Origin: Parcubacteria group bacterium
GTDB lineage: Bacteria; Patescibacteriota; Minisyncoccia; Phycocordibacterales; Phycocordibacteraceae
Assembly: GCA_028286945.1 (NCBI GenBank)
Contig: JAQBQR010000023.1
Span: 1-37,182, forward strand
DNA length: 37,182 nt
Direction of reading: 5' to 3'
A program made the position numbers and the translations under genes. Positions 10,377-17,724 of this stretch are shown piece after piece. Under the pieces are notes generated by a model. The model ran no database searches. It was given only the letters and a program-made list of their open reading frames with translations, and had not been told where the DNA came from. Positions within the stretch are counted from its first letter, which is position 1. The number at the start of each line of letters is the position of its first letter.

Positions 10377-11590
10377 AAATACTTCACTTAGCAAACTGGA
10401 ACAGTACCAATATTGGGAATGGGGCCTTAATATATGGCACGCAACACATCATTGCAGAAGATTTTCCAGAGCCCGTGGAGTTCATCCCAGAAGCGTGGGA
10501 TGACTATACCTTTAAGCGTAAATTCTTTGATGAGAAATTTGTTGATCTGGTTAATCAGCACGACGCACTTTTGGTGAATGGAGCAGTAACGTTTAATGCC
10601 TTTCGTAAACAAATGCGAAATACGGGCATGCGCTTTGATCTGCCGCTCCCCCTGTGGGACGCCATTAAAAAACCAATTATTTTGTACGGACTTTCGTACC
10701 GCTGCTGGCCATTTCAAGCATACCCAAATAGCGGTGCTATGCGCCGCATGTTTGAATACGTCATACATTCTGAAAACATATATTTTGGCGTAAGAAACGA
10801 CGGTACAAAAGAATGGATCAAAGATCGATTTGGTATTGAATCAGATCGAATAAAAGAGATTCCTGATCCTGGTCTCTTTGTCCCGTATGAAGAGCATGAC
10901 TATCCAGAATTCACACCGGCCCGAAAAAATATAATGGTTGCCTTTAATGGCGAGGATCCAATATATCGCTTTGCAACTGGACTTGAACGATTTGTGATAA
11001 AAGCAGGGCAGGGCATTCTGAATCCAGAAAAGATAGATCGGCTAGTAACGCATTTTTCGGGATATAAAAAGGAACGGCATCGCATAATTAGTGAAATGGC
11101 TCGCGCGGTGGAACGCATTGCCGCGGAAGTAGATGCTCAATTTATTCTGGTCCCACACTACCTTGATGACTACGGAATGATTCAGGAATTTATAGAAGTG
11201 ATACAAGAACGCATCGCCCATCAGTTAGTGGTTACCACAGGATTGGTTGCTGTACCCCATACGGCGTATTTCTATGGTCGCTATAAGCAGGCTGACCTCG
11301 CCCTCTCAATGCGAGTTCATTCTATGTCTCCTTCGATTGGTCTCAATACGCCGGTTATTCCGGTAACGTCTCAGGGGCGAATGCGAAACTTCCTTAAAAA
11401 AGCGGGACTTAGTGATATTGGGGTAGATGTGTCACAAAAAGGTTTTGGAAAGGAGCTTGCAGAACGAGCTATTAAACTACTTAAGAGTCCAGAAGCTTTC
11501 AAAGAAGAATCACGAAAGGCGGTGGAAGTGATGAGAGAGACGTCACGTAAAAATAACGCAGACGTGTATCGTTTTATAACGAAAGAATAA
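10373..11590 (+). CDS. Polysaccharide pyruvyl transferase family protein
   Basis: N-terminal NWNSTNIGNGALIYGTQHII; C-terminal ADLALSMRVHSMSPSIGLNTPVIPVTSQGRMRNFLKKAGL. Confidence 0.8.
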   Translation: MKILHLANWNSTNIGNGALIYGTQHIIAEDFPEPVEFIPEAWDDYTFKRKFFDEKFVDLVNQHDALLVNGAVTFNAFRKQMRNTGMRFDLPLPLWDAIKKPIILYGLSYRCWPFQAYPNSGAMRRMFEYVIHSENIYFGVRNDGTKEWIKDRFGIESDRIKEIPDPGLFVPYEEHDYPEFTPARKNIMVAFNGEDPIYRFATGLERFVIKAGQGILNPEKIDRLVTHFSGYKKERHRIISEMARAVERIAAEVDAQFILVPHYLDDYGMIQEFIEVIQERIAHQLVVTTGLVAVPHTAYFYGRYKQADLALSMRVHSMSPSIGLNTPVIPVTSQGRMRNFLKKAGLSDIGVDVSQKGFGKELAERAIKLLKSPEAFKEESRKAVEVMRETSRKNNADVYRFITKE

Positions 11591-11607
11591 AAGCCCTCCA
11601 GGGCTTT
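11590..11607. terminator. Short hairpin between convergent genes
   Basis: Perfect inverted repeat AAAGCCCT-CC-AGGGCTTT directly after the 11590 stop and before the minus-strand HAD stop; U-tract is weak. Confidence 0.5.
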
Positions 11608-11619
11608 GATCCTTTCTAT

Positions 11620-12189
11620 TTACTGTGCAGGAAGCAAGAAAGGATCAATATTTCGAGCAGCAAGTATCATATTTGTGAAATCACGAATAGCGCCTTCTCC
11701 TCCATTACGTTCTGCAACAAACGTGCATAGGTCACGAATAGCTCGTTCAGCAGAGGCAGGAGCCGCCGGTAACGCCACCGTACGTAATAGAGGAACATCA
11801 ACCATGTCGTCACCCATAAAACCGGCGTCAGAAAAACTAAGCCCACGGCTCGCAAGGAATTCTTCTGCTGCCGCTGACTTTTGCTCACCTCCGCATCCTT
11901 CATACAGTACTATCGGCTCCCAACCATCACTCTGCTGCGGTTTTGAAGAGGGAAGTGAATTCCATTTTTCAACGGTGGTACGGATCGCATCCGCTGCCTG
12001 ATCCTTTTCGTTGGTAATAATAGCGATTCGAATTCCGATTGCGCGTAATAATGAAATACCTTGACCATCGTAATAACTTCGAGACTTCGCCATGAACGGT
12101 GCTCCCATAAGCACAGTGTTTGGAAAAATCACCCCATCAGAATCGAGAAATAGGACCTTTATGTTCTTTGCTGCGTTCTGGATGTCCAT
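11620..12189 (-). CDS. KdsC-like HAD-superfamily sugar-phosphate phosphatase
   Basis: KVLFLDSDGVIFPNTVLMG, LRAIGIRIAIITNEKDQAA, GFMGDDMVDVPLLRTVALPAAPASAERAIRDLCTFVAERNGGEGAIRDFTNMIL. Confidence 0.82.
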   Translation of the reverse strand: MDIQNAAKNIKVLFLDSDGVIFPNTVLMGAPFMAKSRSYYDGQGISLLRAIGIRIAIITNEKDQAADAIRTTVEKWNSLPSSKPQQSDGWEPIVLYEGCGGEQKSAAAEEFLASRGLSFSDAGFMGDDMVDVPLLRTVALPAAPASAERAIRDLCTFVAERNGGEGAIRDFTNMILAARNIDPFLLPAQ

Positions 12190-12260
12190 AATGATTCTTG
12201 AATTGTCTTACTCGTAAATTACGACTAAATATCGTCTATGTCAAAAAATAGATACAAAAA

Positions 12261-12296
12261 GGCCTGCATCCGGGGGGACGCAGGCCAAATTTTTTT
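12261..12296. terminator. Intrinsic terminator, probably bidirectional, downstream of neuB (-)
   Basis: GGCCTGC...GCAGGCC stem flanked by AAAAA on the left (U-run for the minus strand) and TTTTTTT on the right. Confidence 0.75.
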
Positions 12297-12310
12297 GAGG
12301 GTGTTTAGCC

Positions 12311-13279
12311 CTACACGCGGCGGAGCTTTTCCGCCACCGGACGTTCCTCGGGATAGAACACGATCTCGCCGTCGCCCATGACGATCGGAAGCTCGCGCAC
12401 CATGCGCACCAGGTCAGCGAGCGGACCTGGTTCGATGGACGCGCCCTGATCACTGCCATACCCGCCGCGCCAGAGCGTCACGTGCTTTTCGAGCACGCAC
12501 GCGCCCTTGACCGCCGCCGCGTACGCCGGCTGGATACCGAGGTCGTGTGACGAGAACCCGATGGGAACGCCGGGGAAGGTTTCCCGCAGCGTATCGATCC
12601 CGTTCAGGTTGATCAGCGAAAGGCCGCGGTCCATGTCATTCTGCTGAACCGTGGGATACACGCTCGTGCAGTGCAACAGGACCAGGTCTTTGGTGCCGAT
12701 CGCCGCCACCGCCGCTTCGATCATCGGAAGATCGGACATGCCGGTCGACAGAATGATCGGGCGACCCCTGCCACGAATATAGCGCAGCAAGTCGTGGTCC
12801 GTCAGGGATGCCGACGCCACCTTGTAGCAAGGCGGGTCGAAGTCTTCGAGGAAGTCGACCGAGGCCGCGTCCCAGGGGGAGGCGAACCACAGGATGCCGC
12901 GTTCGCGGCAATACGCATCGATCTCCGCATATTCGTCATGCGTCAGCTCGATGGCCTGCTTCTGGTCGCCGTTCGTGGTCGCGCCGAGCCCGTTGGTCGT
13001 GAGGCGCTCGACGCTTTCCGCCGAGAGCACGCCACGCTTCATGGCCAGCTCGATCACGTCCTCGGGCACCGCACGCGGCGCCGCGAGTTCCTCCGCCGTG
13101 TAGACGAGGTCCACCGTGCGTTTCTGGAACTTGACGGCATCGCAGCCGGCGGCAATCGCGATGTCGATCAATTTCATCGCGTGTTCGACATCGCCGTTAT
13201 GGTTGATGCCGATCTCGGCGATGATGAAGCAGGTGCCGGGGGCACCCACCTGGTGTGAGCCAATGGTAACGTGGGTCAT
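12311..13279 (-). CDS. neuB: NeuB-family nonulosonic acid synthase (TIM barrel; C-terminal SAF/antifreeze-like domain seems absent)
   Basis: FIIAEIGINHNGDVEHAMKLIDIAIAAGCDAVKFQKR, WFASPWDAASVDFLEDFDPPCYKVASASLTDHDLLRYI, PIILSTGMSD, IGFSSHDLG, VLEKHVTLWRGGYGSDQGASIEP. Confidence 0.9.
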   Translation of the reverse strand: MTHVTIGSHQVGAPGTCFIIAEIGINHNGDVEHAMKLIDIAIAAGCDAVKFQKRTVDLVYTAEELAAPRAVPEDVIELAMKRGVLSAESVERLTTNGLGATTNGDQKQAIELTHDEYAEIDAYCRERGILWFASPWDAASVDFLEDFDPPCYKVASASLTDHDLLRYIRGRGRPIILSTGMSDLPMIEAAVAAIGTKDLVLLHCTSVYPTVQQNDMDRGLSLINLNGIDTLRETFPGVPIGFSSHDLGIQPAYAAAVKGACVLEKHVTLWRGGYGSDQGASIEPGPLADLVRMVRELPIVMGDGEIVFYPEERPVAEKLRRV

Positions 13280-13292
13280 CTTCTTCTCTCCT

Positions 13293-13865
13293 TTAGAGCA
13301 GTGTGTCTAGTGCTTCGCACCAGATGTGGATGATGAGGTCATGGACCTCCTGGATACGCGCCGTTACAGGACTGACGACCGGAATCGTGCAGTCGGTTAT
13401 TAGTGCGAGATCGGCACCGAGTGTGCCGGTCACGGCAATAACTCCGATACCGCGCTCGCGCGCGACATCGATTGCTTTTAACACGTTCGGCGACCTGCCG
13501 CTCGTGGTGAAGCAAATGAGTACATCGCCCGCAACTCCCAGACCTTCGAGCTCGCGCGCGAAAACCTGGTCATATCCGTAGTCGTTGCCGACAGCGGTTA
13601 TGGTCGAAAGGCATGAGCCGAGCGCGACCGCACGAAGCGGACCACGTTCCTTCTTATATCTGCCGACGAGCTCGGCAATGAAATGGGCCGCCGTTGCCGA
13701 CGAACCACCATTGCCACAGGCAAAAACGGTCTGCCCACCCAAAACAGCCTTGCTGATGAGAGCGAACCCATCGTCAACCTCTTTCGAGTGTTGTTCTAGG
13801 GTTGCGGTTGCGGCGTGGACAAGCCATTTCACCGCTTCCTTTCCTACGTCTGAAGCGATCGTCAT
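13293..13865 (-). CDS. gmhA: GmhA-like sedoheptulose-7-phosphate isomerase (SIS domain)
   Basis: VFACGNGGSSATAAHFIAELVGRYKKERGPLRAVALGSCLSTITAVGNDYGYDQVFARELEGLGVAGDVLICFTTSGRSPNVLKAIDVARERG. Confidence 0.9.
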   Translation of the reverse strand: MTIASDVGKEAVKWLVHAATATLEQHSKEVDDGFALISKAVLGGQTVFACGNGGSSATAAHFIAELVGRYKKERGPLRAVALGSCLSTITAVGNDYGYDQVFARELEGLGVAGDVLICFTTSGRSPNVLKAIDVARERGIGVIAVTGTLGADLALITDCTIPVVSPVTARIQEVHDLIIHIWCEALDTLL

Positions 13866-13894
13866 GATCGTCCCTCCTCTTATATAGTGTGCGG

Positions 13895-13914
13895 GTGCTC
13901 ACGGGTGTGAGCAC
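13895..13914. promoter_or_regulatory. Perfect inverted repeat upstream of gmhA (-)
   Basis: GTGCTCA-CGGGTG-TGAGCAC, next to TATATA (13881-13886) and AGGAGG on the minus strand. Confidence 0.35.
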
Positions 13915-14024
13915 GACCCAGTGTGATTTTACCTATTCTGCATGAAAAGTCAATTCGTCATAATGTCGCACCACAGGGGCACTTCTTATTTTCTAACCAG
14001 CTGACTGGTAAGAAAATAATGTCG

Positions 14025-14030
14025 TATACT
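14025..14030 (+). promoter_or_regulatory. Putative -10 box TATACT of the O-antigen ligase gene
   Basis: TATACT, 9 nt before the ATG at 14040; CTGACT 18 nt upstream as a possible -35. Confidence 0.5.
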
Positions 14031-14039
14031 ATCCTCATT

Positions 14040-16202
14040 ATGACCACCAAAACCATCGCGCGCTGGGTGACCATTGGGGCCCTCTTTATTATTCCGTTCC
14101 TGGGGCTCTATGTGGCTAACTCAATGTATTTCCCGTTTATTACCGGTAAAAACTTTGGATTCCGTATATTGGTTGAAATAGCCTTTGCAGGTTATTTGGT
14201 ACTTATTGCATGTGATAAGCGATACCGTCCTCGTTTTTCATGGACACTTGTTTGGTATAAGGCACTCGCGATCTGGATGATTCTTGCGAATATCCTTGCG
14301 GTAAATCCCCATAAGGGCTTTTGGAGTAACTATGAACGTATGGACGGATGGGTAACGCTCGCGCATCTCGTCATTCTTCTCGTGGTTATGTCTGCTGTGC
14401 TCTCTGCGGAAAATTTGTGGCGCAAGTGGTGGCTTGCCTTCATCGCAGGAAATGCGTTGGTTTGTGTGTATGGTCTTGCACAGATGCTCGGGCTTGCCGC
14501 AATTCATCAAGGCTCAACACGTATCGATGCCAGCATCGGTAACGCTGAATATTTCGCCGGATATCTTTTGTTCGCTATTGCGGTCACGCTATGGCAAGCA
14601 CTTGAGACGCGCGCAAAGAATCAGCTTTGGTTGCGCTATTCGCTATTCGTACTCGCTGCCGTTCAATTTGTCTTGCTCTTCGAGACAGGAACGCGCGGTA
14701 CGCTCATCGGCCTTGTGGCAGGCGCAGCATTCGGAAGTGTGCTCTGGATGCTTGAAGCAGGGAAGCAGGGACGAAAGGTTGCGGGCAGCGTGCTCGTGAT
14801 ACTAATTGTCATCGTTGGCGGACTGTTCGCGGTAAAGGATCTTCCCTCGGTGCGACAGAATGAAAATATAAACCGTCTCACCTCAGTCTTCTCACTTAAA
14901 GAAGCGCTCGGTCCACGTATCACCATCTGGCACATGGCCGTGGAAGGTATTAAAGAAAAGCCACTTACCGGATGGGGACAGGAAGGCTACAACTATGTCT
15001 TCAATAAATATTACGAACCAAGCCTCTACTCACAGGAACAATGGTTCGATCGCGCTCACAACACGTTTCTCGACTGGGCCGTTGCCGGAGGTATCCCTGC
15101 GCTCGTTCTGTTCTTGCTTGCACTCATAAGCGCAGCAGTTGCGCTGTACCGCGCACCCATATCGCGCTTTGAACGTATCTTTTTGCTCTCAGCGCTTGTT
15201 GCGTATGTGATTCAGGGATTGGTGGTGTTCGATAACCTTCTAACGTATTTGCCGCTTGTTGCCATCCTTGGTATGGCGCACATGGCGTCTTCGCGCCCGA
15301 TACGCATGATGGAAAATATGCGTGAGATTAATGACACCAAACTCGACACGCTTGTCGCGCCTGCGGCGCTCGTCGTCGGAGGTCTTCTCATCTGGTTCGT
15401 GAACGTGCCGTCCGTGATGGCAAGCATGCATCTCATTGACGCGGTTACGCCGTCAAATACGCCTGACGCTCGTCTTGCTTCCTTCAAGCAAACCGTGGGC
15501 GACAACGGTCTGGCACACCAAGAAGAGGTGGAACAGCTGCTAACGTTCGCCTCGCAGGAAGCAACGGATTCTGGAGCATCCCAAGAAACGCGTCAGGCAA
15601 TTGTCGATTTCGCAGGTGCACAAATGAATGCAGAACTTCTGCGCGCACCAACGGATGCCCGCCTCCATCTTCAGTACGCGCTCTTCTTCCGTACTCTCGC
15701 TGACTTCAAAGATGCAGAGCAAGAGAGTGGCATCGCGCACCAACTATCACCTAATAAGCAATCAATCCTTACCGAACGTGGAATTGAGTTTTTCCAGGCG
15801 AAGGATTTCGTTTCAGCGAAGAACTACTTCACGCAGGCATACGAACTCGATACGAGTAATAAAGATGCTGCAGCGTACGTAGCGGGAGCTGACATTGCGA
15901 CTAACGACGTGGCAGGAGGTAAGGCAATTCTTCAAAAGGTATACGGAACAACGGCCATCAACCATCCGATGCTCATCGTTGCGTACTATCAGATTAAAGA
16001 TTGGAAAGATCTCATTGAAGTATTGAAGCTTAAGTATCAGGCTGAGAATACTGTCACTAACGGATTCCAGATTGCCGCTGCGTACCTTGAGTCAGGAGAT
16101 AAGACAAATGCTATTGCTCAGATTCGCGCCGTTGTGGCAGCGCATCCAGAAGCAGCTGCGCAAGGAACCGCGATTCTTCAGCAGCTAGGAGTAGCGCCGT
16201 AA
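14040..16202 (+). CDS. O-antigen ligase (WaaL)-family membrane protein with C-terminal TPR-like region
   Basis: Multiple TM segments; TGTRGTLIGLVAGAAFG, GPRITIWHMAVEGIKEKPLTGWGQEGYNYVF, WFDRAHNTFLDWAVAGGIPALVLF; helical repeat tail. Start moved to the in-frame ATG at 14040, just after TATACT. Confidence 0.85.
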   Translation: MTTKTIARWVTIGALFIIPFLGLYVANSMYFPFITGKNFGFRILVEIAFAGYLVLIACDKRYRPRFSWTLVWYKALAIWMILANILAVNPHKGFWSNYERMDGWVTLAHLVILLVVMSAVLSAENLWRKWWLAFIAGNALVCVYGLAQMLGLAAIHQGSTRIDASIGNAEYFAGYLLFAIAVTLWQALETRAKNQLWLRYSLFVLAAVQFVLLFETGTRGTLIGLVAGAAFGSVLWMLEAGKQGRKVAGSVLVILIVIVGGLFAVKDLPSVRQNENINRLTSVFSLKEALGPRITIWHMAVEGIKEKPLTGWGQEGYNYVFNKYYEPSLYSQEQWFDRAHNTFLDWAVAGGIPALVLFLLALISAAVALYRAPISRFERIFLLSALVAYVIQGLVVFDNLLTYLPLVAILGMAHMASSRPIRMMENMREINDTKLDTLVAPAALVVGGLLIWFVNVPSVMASMHLIDAVTPSNTPDARLASFKQTVGDNGLAHQEEVEQLLTFASQEATDSGASQETRQAIVDFAGAQMNAELLRAPTDARLHLQYALFFRTLADFKDAEQESGIAHQLSPNKQSILTERGIEFFQAKDFVSAKNYFTQAYELDTSNKDAAAYVAGADIATNDVAGGKAILQKVYGTTAINHPMLIVAYYQIKDWKDLIEVLKLKYQAENTVTNGFQIAAAYLESGDKTNAIAQIRAVVAAHPEAAAQGTAILQQLGVAP

Positions 16203-16209
16203 GTACGGT

Positions 16210-17226
16210 ATGCGCGTTAAGGAACACGTTCCGCTTGCTGAGCATACAACGTTTCGTATTGGAGGACCGGTTACGCTCTTTGTAACCGCAGAGACAATTA
16301 AAGAAGTGAAAGAAGCATACGAGCTCGCGCATTCGCGCGGGCTCGATGCGTATCCTTTGGGACAGGGAAGTAACGTGCTTGCCGGCGATGCATCTATTAC
16401 TAAAGCGGTGATTACTCTTGCTGCAAATGCGATAACGTATCTGCCCGGCGGTACTGACGAAGAAGTATACGTACATGCAGAAGGCGGGGTGTCATGGGAC
16501 GCTTTGGTGAGTGACGTGGTAGCGCAAGGATTGTGGGGCATTGAAAACCTTGCGGGCATACCAGGTACGGTGGGTGCAGCACCGGTACAAAACATTGGCG
16601 CATATGGAGTTGAAGTCCAGGACAGTGTTGTACAGGTTAATGCGTATGATCCGATTGGTAAGGTATACGTGCAATTTGAAAAGAAAGAGTGCGGGTTTGC
16701 GTATCGGGACAGCAGGTTTAAGCAGGAACCACGATACTTCATTACCGGCGTAACGTTTGCACTCTCAAAAGTGCCTAATCCACGGCTCTCATACAAGGAT
16801 ATTGAAGCACGCAGGGAAGCGGGTTCTAAACTTGGAACGTCTGCTGACATTGCGCGTGAAATACGCGATATTCGTTCGTATAAGTTCCCAACTCTTTCAG
16901 AGTTCGGCACCGCGGGCTCATTCTTTAAGAACCCGGTTATTACCCCAGAGCACTACGGCGAACTGCATGCAGCGTATCCAGAACTACCAGGCTTCGAAAG
17001 TGCTGCAGGTATAAAAATTCCTCTTGCATGGATACTCGATCACGTTTTGCAGTTGCGCGGATTTGTACTCGGACCTGTTTCTCTATTTCAAACACAGCCG
17101 CTTGTTATGGTTGCAGAGCAAGGAGCACACGCACATGATGTTAACGCGCTTGCAGAATTAGTTTCAACGCGCGTGCATGATGCAACAAATATTTTTATTG
17201 AACGAGAAGTGCAGTCACTCGTGTAA
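16210..17226 (+). CDS. murB: UDP-N-acetylenolpyruvoylglucosamine reductase
   Basis: EHTTFRIGGPVTLFVTAE, PLGQGSNVLAG, GLWGIENLAGIPGTVGAAPVQNIGAYGVEV, FGTAGSFFKNPVI. Confidence 0.93.
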   Translation: MRVKEHVPLAEHTTFRIGGPVTLFVTAETIKEVKEAYELAHSRGLDAYPLGQGSNVLAGDASITKAVITLAANAITYLPGGTDEEVYVHAEGGVSWDALVSDVVAQGLWGIENLAGIPGTVGAAPVQNIGAYGVEVQDSVVQVNAYDPIGKVYVQFEKKECGFAYRDSRFKQEPRYFITGVTFALSKVPNPRLSYKDIEARREAGSKLGTSADIAREIRDIRSYKFPTLSEFGTAGSFFKNPVITPEHYGELHAAYPELPGFESAAGIKIPLAWILDHVLQLRGFVLGPVSLFQTQPLVMVAEQGAHAHDVNALAELVSTRVHDATNIFIEREVQSLV

Positions 17227-17253
17227 GTTTTTAGAAAAACTTTCTGTAAAAAG

Positions 17254-17262
17254 TTATCCACA
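17254..17262 (+). promoter_or_regulatory. Single perfect DnaA-box match TTATCCACA
   Basis: Exact match to the classical DnaA box in an AT-rich intergenic region; only one copy seen there. Confidence 0.35.
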
Positions 17263-17322
17263 CAATTTGTTTTTCGCAGACAAAAACTTTTTTTGCACGT
17301 AATAATAGTTATAGAACACATT

Positions 17323-17381
17323 TGCGCACAAAATATTTTTTGCAACGTACGAAATTGCATTCGAAAAATATTCTGTGCGCA
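17323..17381. repeat. Long imperfect inverted repeat upstream of the H1-like gene
   Basis: TGCGCACAAAATATTTTTTG-CAA ... TTGCATTCGAAAAATATTCTGTGCGCA: arms of about 23 and 27 nt, nearly complementary. Confidence 0.65.
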
Positions 17382-17421
17382 TGTGGGTCGAAATTAATCG
17401 TAAGTTTTAATTTTTAGATCT

Positions 17422-17595
17422 ATGGCAGCAAAGAAAAAGGCAGCTAAGAAGACTGTAAAGCGCGCAGCTAAGAAGACTGTTAAGAAGACAGTAAAGAAAG
17501 CAGCGAAGAAGACAGTTAAGAAAGCCGCTAAGAAAACTGTAAAGAAGGCAGCTAAGAAGACCGCAAAGCGCAAGCCCGCTAAGCGTCGCAAATAG
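17422..17595 (+). CDS. Histone H1-like Lys/Ala-rich nucleoid protein, 57 aa
   Basis: Read directly: MAAKKKAAKKTVKRAAKKTVKKTVKKAAKKTVKKAAKKTVKKAAKKTAKRKPAKRRK*; flanked by a terminator. Below the ORF-track length cut-off. Confidence 0.85.
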   Translation: MAAKKKAAKKTVKRAAKKTVKKTVKKAAKKTVKKAAKKTVKKAAKKTAKRKPAKRRK

Positions 17596-17608
17596 TTAAC
17601 TCTTTCAC

Positions 17609-17643
17609 AAAAGCCGCTCCCTCTGGGAGCGGCTTTTGCTTTT
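17609..17643 (+). terminator. Intrinsic terminator of the H1-like gene
   Basis: Perfect 13-bp stem AAAAGCCGCTCCC-TCT-GGGAGCGGCTTTT followed by GCTTTT. Confidence 0.85.
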
Positions 17644-17709
17644 ATGCATCCACTTATCCTTCATACGTCCCACAGGGTGGGAGGGCTAGAATTAAGGCTT
17701 AAACCGGGC

Positions 17710-17715
17710 TATACT
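17710..17715 (+). promoter_or_regulatory. Putative -10 box TATACT of secA
   Basis: TATACT, 9 nt before the ATG at 17725. Confidence 0.5.
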
Positions 17716-17724
17716 ACTCCAGAT

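Noticed and set aside
12636-13310. Several + strand and alternate-frame ORFs over neuB (e.g. 12671-13258 +)
   Set aside because: Arg/Gly/His-rich translations typical of the antisense of GC-rich genes; the minus-strand NeuB frame has strong family motifs.
12190-13920. Transposon or insertion sequence carrying gmhA-neuB
   Set aside because: No transposase or integrase ORF and no matching terminal repeats or target-site duplications seen at either end; compositional evidence for transfer remains, but mechanism is unknown.
17227-17421. Replication origin (DnaA box in AT-rich DNA with an inverted repeat)
   Set aside because: Only one perfect DnaA box and no dnaA/dnaN/rpmH nearby; kept only as a low-interest regulatory site.
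17394-17591. Antisense ORF of 65 aa (MRRLAGLRFAVFLAAFFTVFLAAF...) in the track
   Set aside because: Reverse complement of the Lys/Ala repeat; AAG/GCT codons read backwards give Leu/Phe/Ala. The + strand H1-like frame, with terminator, explains the DNA better.
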